Assembly: GCA_947456625.1 (NCBI GenBank)
Contig: CANGQJ010000008.1
Coordinates: 1 to 64,000, forward strand
Length of the DNA: 64,000 bases
DNA from: Bacteroidota bacterium
Lineage (GTDB): Bacteria; Bacteroidota; Bacteroidia; Chitinophagales; Chitinophagaceae
Direction of reading: 5' to 3'
Position 1 is the first letter of the stretch; each line of letters starts with the position of its first letter. The position numbers and the translations under genes are program-made. Under the pieces are notes generated by a model. The model saw only the letters and a program-made list of their open reading frames with translations, made no database searches and was not told the origin of the DNA. This document shows positions 18,656 to 27,982 of this stretch, in pieces.

Positions 18656-19417
18656 ATGACGACCACCATAATATTATTATGTTTTTTTGCATTTTTTGCT
18701 GGTTTAGTAGACGCAGTTGTTGGTGGAGGTGGTTTAATTCAAACACCTGCAGGCTTAATTTTACTTCCAAATAATTCGGTAGCACAGGTCATTGGCTCTT
18801 TAAAAATTCCATCTTTTACTGGAACATTTTTTGCAGCAAGAACCTATTTAAAAAAAGTAAGTATTCCTTTGGTGCGACTTGCAATATTTACATCCATTGC
18901 ATTTGCAGCTTCATTTACAGGATCCCTTTGTTTAACCCTTGTGAGCAATAAATTTATGAAGCCGGTAATTTTACTGGTATTAATTGGCGTTGCTATTTAT
19001 ACTTATACCAAAAAGGATTTTGGACAAGCTAGCAAAAATGAAAATCTAAGTTTCCCCATGTACAAAGGAGCACTTATTTGTTTGGTACTAGGTTTTTATG
19101 ATGGCTTTATTGGTCCAGGTGCGGGAAGTTTATTAGTACTTGCTTTTATTACTTGGCTAGGATTTGACTTTTTACAAGCCAATGCACATGCAAAAGTGGT
19201 AAACCTAGCTACCAATTTAGGGTCCATTACTTTGTTTTTATTAAAGGGTACTATTTTATGGCCTGTTGCTATTCCAATGGCTATTTGTAATGCAATTGGA
19301 GGTATTATTGGATCCAAACTAGCTATGGCCAAGGGAAATAAGTTTATTAGGACTGTATTTTTAATAGTTATCTTGGGCACTTTATGCAGATTGGGATATG
19401 ATGTATTTTTACATTAA
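18656..19417 (+). CDS. TauE/SafE-family membrane transporter
   Basis: A 253-aa protein with about eight hydrophobic segments and the family hallmarks FFAGLVDAVVGGGGLIQTP near the N-terminus and YDGFIGPGAGSLLVLAF in the second half. TauE/SafE proteins export sulfite, sulfoacetate or related organosulfur anions; the actual substrate cannot be read from the sequence. It begins directly after the EamA gene's stop, so the radical SAM, EamA and TauE genes form a compact set. Confidence 0.88.
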   Translation: MTTTIILLCFFAFFAGLVDAVVGGGGLIQTPAGLILLPNNSVAQVIGSLKIPSFTGTFFAARTYLKKVSIPLVRLAIFTSIAFAASFTGSLCLTLVSNKFMKPVILLVLIGVAIYTYTKKDFGQASKNENLSFPMYKGALICLVLGFYDGFIGPGAGSLLVLAFITWLGFDFLQANAHAKVVNLATNLGSITLFLLKGTILWPVAIPMAICNAIGGIIGSKLAMAKGNKFIRTVFLIVILGTLCRLGYDVFLH

Positions 19418-19426
19418 TTTTAAACC

Positions 19427-20209
19427 ATGCAATTAAACTTCGAACAACAAAAAAATTTAAAGGCAGGATTGTACACAACCATCATTTGTGTACTATTAAG
19501 TTTGTTGTTTGTGGTATTACAATGGAATCAAACCCCTCCTATTATTATACCTCCTGCACCTAGTTACATGGAAGTGAATTTAGGAAATAGCGAAACTGGA
19601 TTAGGTGACATTCCTCCAATGAGTAAAGAGGCGCCAGCTCCCGAAGTAGGCGCAACAAAAAAAGCAAACATAAAGGCATCTGATAATACTGTTAAAACAA
19701 CTATAAATTCTAACGATATTAATGACCAAGCAGTTAATGCAAATAAAAATACAAAGCGTAGTAAAGTAATCCCTGCTCCTGTTGCACCAAAACCAAAAGC
19801 AGCAATGGGTAAGTATGCAGGCGGTAATGGTAAAGGTGGAAATAATCAGGATAGCTATAATAATGTAAAAGACCAGGGCATAGCAGGTGGCACTGGCGAT
19901 CAAGGAGTAGCAAATGGAAGCATTAATGGCAAATCCTATACTGGCACTGGAGGTCCTTTTGTTACAAAAGGTGACAGACATGTAACCAAAGTATACTCTT
20001 TTAATGGTGATGTAGAAGCTGCAACTATTTATGCCGATATTGAAGTAAGTCCTGATGGAATTGGTAAGTTTATTCAAATAGTAAAAGGATCCTCTTCCAA
20101 CGATGTGAAATATAAAAAAGCCATTACTGAATATTTAACAAAAATTAGTTTTAACGCTGCTGATCATAGTTCTGTTGTGACAGTGAAATTTAAATTTGAG
20201 GTTCAGTAA
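19427..20209 (+). CDS. TonB-like periplasm-spanning protein
   Basis: A 260-aa protein. One N-terminal membrane helix (about 14-32) precedes a Pro-rich stretch (TPPIIIPPAPSY). A long low-complexity Asn/Lys/Gly-rich linker follows (GKYAGGNGKGGN), then a compact C-terminal domain with TIYADIEVSPDGIGKFIQI and VVTVKFKFEVQ. This matches the layout of TonB: anchor, stiff linker and C-terminal domain that contacts receptors. No exbB or exbD lies in the window. It is followed after 16 bases by folC. The TonB-like layout is clear; activity in energy transduction is an inference. Confidence 0.65.
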   Translation: MQLNFEQQKNLKAGLYTTIICVLLSLLFVVLQWNQTPPIIIPPAPSYMEVNLGNSETGLGDIPPMSKEAPAPEVGATKKANIKASDNTVKTTINSNDINDQAVNANKNTKRSKVIPAPVAPKPKAAMGKYAGGNGKGGNNQDSYNNVKDQGIAGGTGDQGVANGSINGKSYTGTGGPFVTKGDRHVTKVYSFNGDVEAATIYADIEVSPDGIGKFIQIVKGSSSNDVKYKKAITEYLTKISFNAADHSSVVTVKFKFEVQ

Positions 20210-20225
20210 ATAGTTCAATTTATTC

Positions 20226-21548
20226 ATGCCCTATCAAGAAACCATAAACTATTTATATAGTAGGCTACCTATGTTTAGCCGTATAGGAGCAGCTGCCATA
20301 AAAAATAATTTAGACAATACCATTGCTATTTGTGATTTTTTAGACAACCCTCAAAATAAATTTAAAACCATTCATGTAGCAGGCACCAATGGCAAAGGCT
20401 CTACAAGTCATATGCTTGCAAGTATTTTTCAGGAGGCCGGATATACTACTGGACTTTATACATCCCCTCATTTATACGATTTTAGAGAGCGTATTAAAGT
20501 AAATGGAGTAATGTGCTCCAAAGAATTTGTGACTTCATTTACCAATAAAGTTAAAGGGCTTATAGACCAAATAGAACCTTCTTTTTTTGAAATCACAGTG
20601 GGAATGGCCTTTGAATATTTTGCAGAGCAAAAATGTGATATTGCCATTATTGAAACTGGATTAGGTGGTCGTTTGGATAGTACCAATGTTATTCATCCCG
20701 AACTTAGTATTATTACAAATATTGGGTGGGATCATATGGCTTTACTTGGAAACACGCTGCCTCAAATTGCAAATGAAAAAGCAGGCATTATAAAAAAGGA
20801 AACTCCCTTAGTAATTAGTGAACTTATTTCTGAAACTAAAATAGTTTTTGAAGAAAAAGCATCCCATTTAGATGCTCCTATTTATTACGCAGAGGACTTT
20901 ATACATTTTAATAATTTTCAAAACAATTGGGATAGTTCCTTATTTGAATTTACACAACCGCTTATTCATTTACTAGACGCCCCCCTTTTTCAAAAAACAT
21001 TTACAGTTCAGTGTGACCTTCCTGGTAAATATCAAAGTAAAAACTTAAAAGGGGTATTAACTGCAGTGCAATTACTTGCAAATATGGGGTGGAATTTAAA
21101 AGCAAGTAAAGTAATTAAAGCACTTAGCCAAGTTAAAAAAAATACAGGACTTATGGGACGTTGGGAATGTATACAACATAGTCCTAAAATGATTTTAGAC
21201 GTTGCTCATAACGAACCTGGTATTATTGTTTTACTTGAACATTTACAAAGTATTCACTTTAATAAGTTGCACATAGTTACGGGCATGGTGAAGGATAAGG
21301 ACATTGATGCTGTATTAAATTTACTGCCCATTAACGCTCAATATTATTATACACAATCCCATATACCAAGGGCGATGCCTGCAAAAGAATTGAAGGAAAA
21401 GGGAAATACATTAAACCGAAAAGGCGAATGCTTTGACAATGTTAATTTAGCCATTGCAGCTGCAAATAAAAATGCCAACCACAATGACTTAATTCTTGTG
21501 ATTGGCAGTGTATTTTTAGTAGCCGAAGTAAATAGAAGTTTATTTTAA
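20226..21548 (+). CDS. folC: Folylpolyglutamate/dihydrofolate synthase
   Basis: A 440-aa Mur-ligase-family enzyme that adds glutamate to dihydropteroate or folates using ATP, in the cytosol. Visible motifs are the P-loop HVAGTNGKGSTSHMLASI (about residues 50-67), the omega-loop region TSPHLYDFRERIKVNG, the ETGLGGRLDSTN motif and the C-terminal MGRWECI...DVAHNEPG signature. The length is typical (about 430 aa). It is the last gene of the plus-strand run and converges on the DinB-fold gene, with 7 bases between the stops. Confidence 0.96.
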   Translation: MPYQETINYLYSRLPMFSRIGAAAIKNNLDNTIAICDFLDNPQNKFKTIHVAGTNGKGSTSHMLASIFQEAGYTTGLYTSPHLYDFRERIKVNGVMCSKEFVTSFTNKVKGLIDQIEPSFFEITVGMAFEYFAEQKCDIAIIETGLGGRLDSTNVIHPELSIITNIGWDHMALLGNTLPQIANEKAGIIKKETPLVISELISETKIVFEEKASHLDAPIYYAEDFIHFNNFQNNWDSSLFEFTQPLIHLLDAPLFQKTFTVQCDLPGKYQSKNLKGVLTAVQLLANMGWNLKASKVIKALSQVKKNTGLMGRWECIQHSPKMILDVAHNEPGIIVLLEHLQSIHFNKLHIVTGMVKDKDIDAVLNLLPINAQYYYTQSHIPRAMPAKELKEKGNTLNRKGECFDNVNLAIAAANKNANHNDLILVIGSVFLVAEVNRSLF

Positions 21549-21555
21549 TTTTTAA

Positions 21556-22083
21556 TTACCAGCCTTTTTGATCTCGTAATGCTTTAATATGTGCAATATG
21601 GTGTTTGCCATGCCATGCATAAATTGTAAATAAATCCCATACACTTACTTCTGCATTTCGAACTGGATGAAATAATTTTCTTTCCCATTGAGCAGGAGTT
21701 AAACTAGCCAGTAAATTTGCCCAACGCTCATGTAACGCATGTAATAAAGTTACCGAAACATTTAATGGTGTATTTGCAACATCGGCAGTTAATACCCATG
21801 CATTTTCGTCATAAGTTTTAATGGGAGGCACTTCTTCGGTTAATGCTAATTTAAAACGAATAAATGCATTCATATGACTATCCGCTAAATGGTGCACCAC
21901 TTGATTTACTGTCCAGCCACCTTCCCTGTATGGCGTATCCAACTGGGCTTTATCTAAGTTTAATATTATATGCTCTAAATCCGAAGGAGCAATACGTAAC
22001 TCCTGTATCCATTTGTTTTTAGTTTCCTCACTATATGGTGTTACGATGTATTTGCCAATTGGATATTTTGGGTCCTGTGTCAT
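21556..22083 (-). CDS. DinB/YfiT-family metal-dependent enzyme
   Basis: A 175-aa four-helix DinB-fold protein. The three metal-binding histidines are visible in VNQVVHHLADSHMNAF and in HGKHHIAHI. The N-terminal segment YIVTPYSEETKNKWIQEL is characteristic of the YfiT subgroup, named putative metal-dependent hydrolases or bacillithiol transferases. Its in-vivo thiol substrate is uncertain. It sits downstream of an ABC ATPase on the same strand, separated by 70 AT-rich bases. Confidence 0.88.
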   Translation of the reverse strand: MTQDPKYPIGKYIVTPYSEETKNKWIQELRIAPSDLEHIILNLDKAQLDTPYREGGWTVNQVVHHLADSHMNAFIRFKLALTEEVPPIKTYDENAWVLTADVANTPLNVSVTLLHALHERWANLLASLTPAQWERKLFHPVRNAEVSVWDLFTIYAWHGKHHIAHIKALRDQKGW

Positions 22084-22153
22084 TTTTTTTTATTTATGTT
22101 TTTAAAATAATTTATTATATTTTTTGACCTTTATAAATTTGGTTTACTGTTTA

Positions 22154-22918
22154 TTAATCTGCTCTCCATTGCTTTCCAGTTAAATTAATAAAGACGTCTT
22201 CTAGATTTGCTTTTTTCACTTCTTTTTCTTTTTCAAAGCCGGTAGCTACTAAATTATCAATTAATTGATTAGGCGTGTTTATTGCAACTATTTTTCCGCT
22301 ATCCACAATGGCCACACGGTCACATAAAATTTCGGCCTCGTCCATATAATGAGTTGTAATAATAACAGTAGTACCATTGTCCCGAATTTCTTTAATCAAA
22401 TCCCATAAGTTTCTCCGTGCTTGTGGATCCAGTCCAGTAGTTGGCTCGTCTAAGAAAATTATTTTAGGTTTATTTATAAGTGTGGTTGCAATGGAAAATC
22501 TTTGTTTTTGACCCCCACTCATTTCTTTGTATTTTGATTTTGCTTTATCTTCTAAATTAACTTTTTGCAAAAGGCTACTTGGATCCACATTGCTTTGATA
22601 AAGTCCAACAAATAAATGAATAAGTTCCGTTAAATTTAAGTTGGGATAAAAGCCTGATGTTTGAAGTTGAACCCCAATTATTTTTTTAATTTCTTCAGGG
22701 GCGGTATCTAAATTAAACCCATTTACAATTACTGTTCCACTGGTTTTTGACCTTAGGGTTTCAATAATTTCTAGGGTGGTAGATTTACCAGCTCCATTGG
22801 GCCCTAATAATCCAAAAATTTCACCTTCATATACTTCAAAGCTAATTCCTTTCACTGCTTCGAATTCACCATAGGACTTCACCAAATCTTTTACTGAAAT
22901 AATAACTGGAGCAGGCAT
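22154..22918 (-). CDS. ABC transporter ATP-binding subunit (no permease nearby)
   Basis: A 254-aa nucleotide-binding domain: Walker A GPNGAGKST (about residues 38-46), signature MSGGQKQRF, Walker B KIIFLDEPTTGLD and the switch His in IITTHYMDEAE. The overall type is the CcmA/DrrA-like class that works with ABC-2 permeases to export drugs, lipids or polysaccharides. No ABC-2 permease is adjacent on either side. That is unusual for this class and leaves the partner unknown. Confidence 0.9.
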   Translation of the reverse strand: MPAPVIISVKDLVKSYGEFEAVKGISFEVYEGEIFGLLGPNGAGKSTTLEIIETLRSKTSGTVIVNGFNLDTAPEEIKKIIGVQLQTSGFYPNLNLTELIHLFVGLYQSNVDPSSLLQKVNLEDKAKSKYKEMSGGQKQRFSIATTLINKPKIIFLDEPTTGLDPQARRNLWDLIKEIRDNGTTVIITTHYMDEAEILCDRVAIVDSGKIVAINTPNQLIDNLVATGFEKEKEVKKANLEDVFINLTGKQWRAD

Positions 22919-22960
22919 ATACTTTAAATTGATCCCAACAAATTTAGTTGCTTTTAGTCT

Positions 22961-22968
22961 TATCTTTG
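22961..22968 (+). promoter_or_regulatory. -7 box of purK
   Basis: TATCTTTG matches TAnnTTTG and lies 19 bases before the purK ATG, a distance seen at several other genes here. No good -33 element is evident. Confidence 0.45.
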
Positions 22969-22987
22969 TGAAAATAAATAGGAACTT

Positions 22988-24109
22988 ATGAAAGTAGGTA
23001 TTTTAGGAGGCGGTCAATTAGGTAGGATGTTATTACAAGCTGCTGCCAACTATGATGTGACCACTTTTGTATTGGAAAACGACGCTTCCTGCCCAGCTGC
23101 TCATTTGTGTCATCATTTTACGTTGGGAAATATAACCGACTACAATACGGTATATAATTTTGGTAAAGGCTTGGACGCATTAACCATTGAAATAGAAGCA
23201 GTAAATGTGGATGCATTAGAACAATTAGAAAAGGAAGGTGTTAAAGTTTATCCTACTCCGGCCGCTATTCGCATTATTAAAAATAAAATTTTACAAAAGC
23301 AATTTTACGCCGAAAACGAAATTCCAACCTCCCCCTTTCAAATAACAAATACACAATCGGATTTATTAAAATTCATTGATTTTTTACCTGCAGTTCATAA
23401 AGTTGGCGAAGGTGGATATGACGGCAAAGGCGTTCAAATAATTAACAATGAAAGTGAAATAGAACTTGGCTTTAATGCACCGTCGGTATTAGAGCAGAAA
23501 ATTAAAATACACAAGGAAATTGCATTAATAGTAGGCATGGACGCAAATGGAAAAACTATAATTTACCCTCCTGCTCAAATGGTTTTTGATCCTGTTTATA
23601 ATTTATTAGACTACCAATTAAGCCCAGCAAAACTGGAGGAAAAACAATTGTGGAAAGCTCAAGCCATTGCAAGAAAAGTGGTAAATGGTTTAAAAAGTCC
23701 AGGCTTATTTGCAATTGAATTATTTATTGATGAGCAAGGCGATGTTTGGGTAAACGAAGCAGCCCCTCGTGTGCATAATAGTGGACATCATACCATTGAA
23801 GCAAACTATAGCAGTCAATATGATATGTTATTAAGAATTTTATTAGGATACCCATTGGGTAATCCAGATGCCATTTTGCCGTCGGCCATTGTAAACATTA
23901 TTGGTGCCCAGGGTTATAGCGGCGAGGTGGTTTATGAAGGTTTAGAGGAGGTCTTAAAAATGGAAAATGTATTTGTTCATTTGTATGGCAAAAAACATAC
24001 CAAGCCAGGGCGTAAAATGGGACATGTAACTATTATTAGCAGCGACTATCAGGACTTAACACATAAGGCAAATAAAATAAAACATACTTTAAAAGCAATT
24101 TGTAAATAA
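22988..24109 (+). CDS. purK: N5-carboxyaminoimidazole ribonucleotide synthase PurK
   Basis: A 373-aa ATP-grasp enzyme of purine biosynthesis that makes N5-CAIR from AIR, bicarbonate and ATP. The N-terminal Rossmann motif GILGGGQLGRMLLQAA is diagnostic. The ATP-grasp body shows EGGYDGKGVQII, the metal-binding NEAAPRVHNSGHHTIEA, and a C-terminal GKKHTKPGRKMGHVT segment. The length is typical. It stands alone between two minus-strand genes; the mutase partner purE is not in the window. Confidence 0.97.
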   Translation: MKVGILGGGQLGRMLLQAAANYDVTTFVLENDASCPAAHLCHHFTLGNITDYNTVYNFGKGLDALTIEIEAVNVDALEQLEKEGVKVYPTPAAIRIIKNKILQKQFYAENEIPTSPFQITNTQSDLLKFIDFLPAVHKVGEGGYDGKGVQIINNESEIELGFNAPSVLEQKIKIHKEIALIVGMDANGKTIIYPPAQMVFDPVYNLLDYQLSPAKLEEKQLWKAQAIARKVVNGLKSPGLFAIELFIDEQGDVWVNEAAPRVHNSGHHTIEANYSSQYDMLLRILLGYPLGNPDAILPSAIVNIIGAQGYSGEVVYEGLEEVLKMENVFVHLYGKKHTKPGRKMGHVTIISSDYQDLTHKANKIKHTLKAICK

Positions 24110-25081
24110 CTACAATTTGGGCTTTTCAACTATTTTCTTTACTTGCAATTGTTTTACATAACCTATACCTATCATACTTTTCAACTGAAGTCCTGGAGCT
24201 GTTTTATTAGGCCCAAAAATTCTAATTCTATCGTCATAAATTAAATCTAAACTATAGGAGGCCGAAAAATTTTTATGAATTTTAAATAAAAACAAATTAG
24301 TCATATAAAAATTTACATTCTCGGGCTTTTGATAATAGTTAGAGAAAAAATCGGCCCTGGTTTTATAAGTTACATTAGGAGCAATGGTACTATTGTAATT
24401 TATGGTTACAAATAAACCAGTTTCTCTAAAAATGTGACTTCCTGTATCCAAACCATATTTACCCTGTGCAGATAGTTTATTATTAAGCAAAATGGTGCTA
24501 CGGGAAGTTAAAGGAGAAAAGAATATGGATAATTCGCTATTTGGCTTGTAGTCTACCCCTGCCGATAAAATAATATATGCAGGAGATAAAAAACTGGAAG
24601 TGAAGTTTGCTGTATTTCCACTAAAACTATAACCGTCAAATATTTGTGATCTAAAATTAAATAATCCCGACAAATACAATTGTCCTACCGAATCAAATTT
24701 ATAACCGTACTTGCTTAAAATATCAACCCTGTCATCGTTTTTGCGTCCTCCTAAACTTGTGGATTGAATATAGCCCAGGTTAACATCAAAATTATTGTCC
24801 CAATTATGCCTTGGCTTTTGATAATATGCGAAATAGTTAAAATAACTAGTAAGAGCCATATTAAAATTATCGCCTCCTGCTGCCCAATTACTTAATGAAC
24901 TTTGTGATAAATTAAAATTATAAAGCCCCCCTGTTTTCCAATTCCAATGCGTGGTATCCACTTCTTTTTTAATATTTCTGGAGGTTTCGGTTCGCAGTTT
25001 AGCAACCACTAAATCCTGAGCAAATGACCTATTACACACAAAACAAAATAATAAAATCACAAGCCATTTCTGCATATCCAT
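24110..25081 (-). CDS. DUF3078-family outer-membrane beta protein
   Basis: A 323-aa protein with a signal peptide (about 1-21, ending SFAQ). The family hallmark WKTGGLYNFNLSQSSLSNWAAGGDN opens a beta-strand-rich domain of about 270 residues ending in aromatic strands, consistent with an outer-membrane barrel. DUF3078 is widespread in Bacteroidota and its function is unknown. A second in-frame ATG two codons downstream is equally possible as the start. The stop directly abuts the purK stop. Confidence 0.85.
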   Translation of the reverse strand: MDMQKWLVILLFCFVCNRSFAQDLVVAKLRTETSRNIKKEVDTTHWNWKTGGLYNFNLSQSSLSNWAAGGDNFNMALTSYFNYFAYYQKPRHNWDNNFDVNLGYIQSTSLGGRKNDDRVDILSKYGYKFDSVGQLYLSGLFNFRSQIFDGYSFSGNTANFTSSFLSPAYIILSAGVDYKPNSELSIFFSPLTSRSTILLNNKLSAQGKYGLDTGSHIFRETGLFVTINYNSTIAPNVTYKTRADFFSNYYQKPENVNFYMTNLFLFKIHKNFSASYSLDLIYDDRIRIFGPNKTAPGLQLKSMIGIGYVKQLQVKKIVEKPKL

Positions 25082-25232
25082 AGAATTTAGTCAAAGATAG
25101 TATTTTTTGTAAAGCATTGATTGCTAGTCTACTATCATAAATTAATATTGTAATTCTACTATAAGTAAACTGCTCGTTATCAAATAATTAGGTTTATATA
25201 TATGACAAGATGGCACTTTTAATTATTTTAAC

Positions 25233-25240
25233 TAAATTTG
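25233..25240 (+). promoter_or_regulatory. -7 box of miaB
   Basis: TAAATTTG, a full match to TAnnTTTG, ends 27 bases before the miaB ATG. No clear -33 partner is present. It probably drives the miaB-to-secG run. Confidence 0.45.
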
Positions 25241-25267
25241 CAGACTAAACAATTAGGAAAAGATTTC

Positions 25268-26689
25268 ATGGAATTATACGCAAGCGATACTAAGGTACAC
25301 GATGAAGCAAGGCAAGGTGAGGCATTTGAATCAAATGGTCCAACAAAGCATTTTGACAAATTCTTTTATATCGAGAGTTATGGCTGTGCAATGAACTTTG
25401 CAGACAGTGAAGTGGTCGCATCTATATTAGAAAACAATGGCTACGGAAGTACAAGAGATGCCGAAAAAGCAGATCTTATTTTAGTAAACACCTGCTCGGT
25501 TCGTGAAAAAGCAGAACAAACAGTACGCAAAAGACTTACTGAATTTAAAAAACTAAAACATGCAAATCCTGGTTTATTGGTTGGGATTTTAGGTTGCATG
25601 GCAGAGCGTTTAAAATCACAATTATTAGAAGAAGAAAAACTAGTTGATATTGTTGTAGGCCCCGATGCTTACCGCAGTTTACCTGACTTAATTCATGAGG
25701 CAGGAACGGGTCAAAAAGCAGTGAATGTTATTTTAAGTAGAGACGAAACCTATGGAGATATTGCCCCTGTTAGATTAGACAGTAATGGCATTAGCAGTTT
25801 TGTTTCCATTATGAGGGGATGTAATAATATGTGTAGTTTTTGTGTAGTACCCTTTACTCGAGGAAGGGAACGCAGTAGAGATGCTTTTAGTATTATTGCT
25901 GAATGCAGAGACTTATTTGAAAAGGGTTATAAAGAAATTACATTACTAGGTCAAAACGTGGATAGTTATTACTGGAACAATCCTGAAACAAATGTGTCTG
26001 TTACTTTTGCAGCACTCCTTGAAAGTGTTGCACAAATACATCCAAGTTTAAGAGTAAGATTTAGTACTTCGCATCCAAAGGATATCACGGACGAGGTTTT
26101 ATTTACCATTGCTAAATATCCTAATATTTGCAAATATGTTCACTTACCAGTTCAAAGTGGCAGTACCCGAATGCTACAATTAATGAATAGAACTTATACC
26201 CGTGAATGGTATTTAGCAAAAGTGGCGCGCATTAGAGAAGTAATTCCTGAGTGCAGTATTTCTAGTGATATTATTGCAGGTTTTTGTACCGAAACCGATA
26301 AAGACCACATGGACACTATTTCCATTATGAAGGAATCAAACTATGATTACAGTTACATGTACTTTTATTCGGAACGTCCTGGAACCCTGGCTGCTAAAAG
26401 ATATGAGGATGATATCCCTGAGGAGTTAAAGAAAAAAAGATTGCAAGAAATTGTAGACGTACAATGGGTATTGTCTAATGAAAGTAATAAGCGTGACGTT
26501 GGCAAAACATTTGAAGTATTAATAGAGGGAAATAGTAAAAAAAGTGAAAACGAATGGATGGGCAGAAATAGTCAAAATAAAGTTATTGTATTCCCAAAAG
26601 AAAATACCAACTTAAAAAAAGGCGACTATGTAATGGTATTAGTATCCGATTACACTAAAGGAACCTTATTAGGTAAGGCCTGTATTTAA
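25268..26689 (+). CDS. miaB: tRNA-2-methylthio-N6-dimethylallyladenosine synthase MiaB
   Basis: A 473-aa radical SAM methylthiotransferase that adds a 2-methylthio group to i6A37 of tRNAs reading codons that start with U. The ATG at 25268 is chosen because an upstream TTG would overlap the promoter box. The N-terminal UPF0004 domain holds three cluster cysteines ([24 protein letters not shown]). The radical SAM motif is CNNMCSFC in [20 protein letters not shown], and a C-terminal TRAM domain ends near LLGKACI. It heads a plus-strand run with the sigma54 activator, lptE and secG. Confidence 0.96.
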   Translation: MELYASDTKVHDEARQGEAFESNGPTKHFDKFFYIESYGCAMNFADSEVVASILENNGYGSTRDAEKADLILVNTCSVREKAEQTVRKRLTEFKKLKHANPGLLVGILGCMAERLKSQLLEEEKLVDIVVGPDAYRSLPDLIHEAGTGQKAVNVILSRDETYGDIAPVRLDSNGISSFVSIMRGCNNMCSFCVVPFTRGRERSRDAFSIIAECRDLFEKGYKEITLLGQNVDSYYWNNPETNVSVTFAALLESVAQIHPSLRVRFSTSHPKDITDEVLFTIAKYPNICKYVHLPVQSGSTRMLQLMNRTYTREWYLAKVARIREVIPECSISSDIIAGFCTETDKDHMDTISIMKESNYDYSYMYFYSERPGTLAAKRYEDDIPEELKKKRLQEIVDVQWVLSNESNKRDVGKTFEVLIEGNSKKSENEWMGRNSQNKVIVFPKENTNLKKGDYVMVLVSDYTKGTLLGKACI

Positions 26690-26713
26690 AGTTGATTTTA
26701 TAAAAAGAACATT

Positions 26714-27982
26714 ATGGATTTACAATCATTAAAAAATAGATTTAGTATTATAGGGAATACCCCATCACTAAACCATGCATTAAATACCGCCGAACAAGTT
26801 GCTGCTACCGATTTAACGGTTTTAATTGTGGGAGAATCGGGCGTTGGTAAGGAAGTGTTTTCTCAAATCATTCATAGCTTATCGGCAAGAAAACATAACC
26901 CATTTATTGCTGTAAACTGCGGTGCTATTCCAGAAGGCACCATTGATTCCGAATTATTTGGTCATGAAAAAGGATCCTTTACTGGAGCTGTTGATAGCCG
27001 AAAAGGATATTTTGAAACAGTAAGTGGAGGTACCATATTCTTAGATGAAATTGGAGAAATGCCATTGGGTACTCAAGCTCGTTTATTACGTGTATTAGAA
27101 ACTGGTGAATTTATTCGTGTGGGTTCCTCTAAAGTGCAAAAAACCGATGTTCGTGTTATTGCCGCAACCAATAGAGAATTAATGGAGTTTACCCAAAAAG
27201 GAAAATTTAGAGAAGACTTATATTATAGATTAAATACGGTACCAATTCGCGTTCCTAGTTTAAGAGATCGCAAAGAGGACGTTCCTTTACTATTCAGAAA
27301 ATTTGTAGTTGACTTTGCAGAAAAATATAAAACCAAACCCATTTTTTTAGACGAGGAGGCACGTGCACTTTTAACCACCTACAGTTGGCCTGGAAATGTG
27401 CGTGAATTAAAAAACATTGCTGAACAAATTTCTGTCTTAAGTACTACAGATCAAATTAACGCAAAAATATTATCTGGTTTCTTACCAGCAGCCACCAAAC
27501 ACAATATGCCAATGGTTACTGGCGGTTCGCCTTTAGGTGAATTTGCCAATGAAAGGGAAATATTATACAAGCTTTTCTTTGACATGAAAAAAGATGTAAA
27601 TGAATTAAAGAAAATGTTTTTTGAAATATTACAAAACCCAAGTATTGCTGGTCAAAACGGAAACTTTACTAGAGAATCTATAATGAACGAACTAAAAGAG
27701 GATTTGCTACAAAACAATATAACCAATCCGCTTCCTAGCCAAGTTTCTACAAATAATTTACCAGCAGTTCAAATAGCAAATACGCAACCATTAATCATTG
27801 ACAATGACTTACAAGGCCATTTTGAGGTAGAAGAGTCTTTAAATATAATGGATAAGGAAAAAGAGTTAATTTTAAAGGCACTTAAAAAGCACCGTGGTCG
27901 CAGAAAAGATGCCGCCACCGACTTAGGAATTAGTGAAAGAACCCTTTATAGAAAAATTAAAGAATATAACATTGAAGAATAA
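26714..27982 (+). CDS. Sigma54-dependent transcriptional activator without receiver domain
   Basis: A 422-aa AAA+ enhancer-binding protein. The Walker A GESGVGKE is at residues 40-47, the sigma54-contacting loop GSFTGA at 87-92 (the usual GAFTGA with Ser for Ala), Walker B in TIFLDEIGEM, and the arginine-finger region in FREDLYYRLNTVPI. A Fis-type helix-turn-helix closes the protein (AATDLGISERTLYRKI). No N-terminal sensor or receiver domain exists, so control must come from its level or from the roughly 120-residue linker before the DNA-binding domain. It is located between miaB and lptE, and its 3' end overlaps the lptE start. Confidence 0.92.
   Translation: MDLQSLKNRFSIIGNTPSLNHALNTAEQVAATDLTVLIVGESGVGKEVFSQIIHSLSARKHNPFIAVNCGAIPEGTIDSELFGHEKGSFTGAVDSRKGYFETVSGGTIFLDEIGEMPLGTQARLLRVLETGEFIRVGSSKVQKTDVRVIAATNRELMEFTQKGKFREDLYYRLNTVPIRVPSLRDRKEDVPLLFRKFVVDFAEKYKTKPIFLDEEARALLTTYSWPGNVRELKNIAEQISVLSTTDQINAKILSGFLPAATKHNMPMVTGGSPLGEFANEREILYKLFFDMKKDVNELKKMFFEILQNPSIAGQNGNFTRESIMNELKEDLLQNNITNPLPSQVSTNNLPAVQIANTQPLIIDNDLQGHFEVEESLNIMDKEKELILKALKKHRGRRKDAATDLGISERTLYRKIKEYNIEE

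Noticed and set aside
19601..20077. Long open frame antisense to the TonB-like gene
   Set aside because: Cys/Ile-rich composition and repeats mirror the low-complexity Asn/Gly linker on the other strand; no start context and no family resemblance.
22084..22153. Possible small gene or RNA between the DinB-fold and ABC genes
   Set aside because: Only very AT-rich sequence without a start, hairpin or coding pattern.
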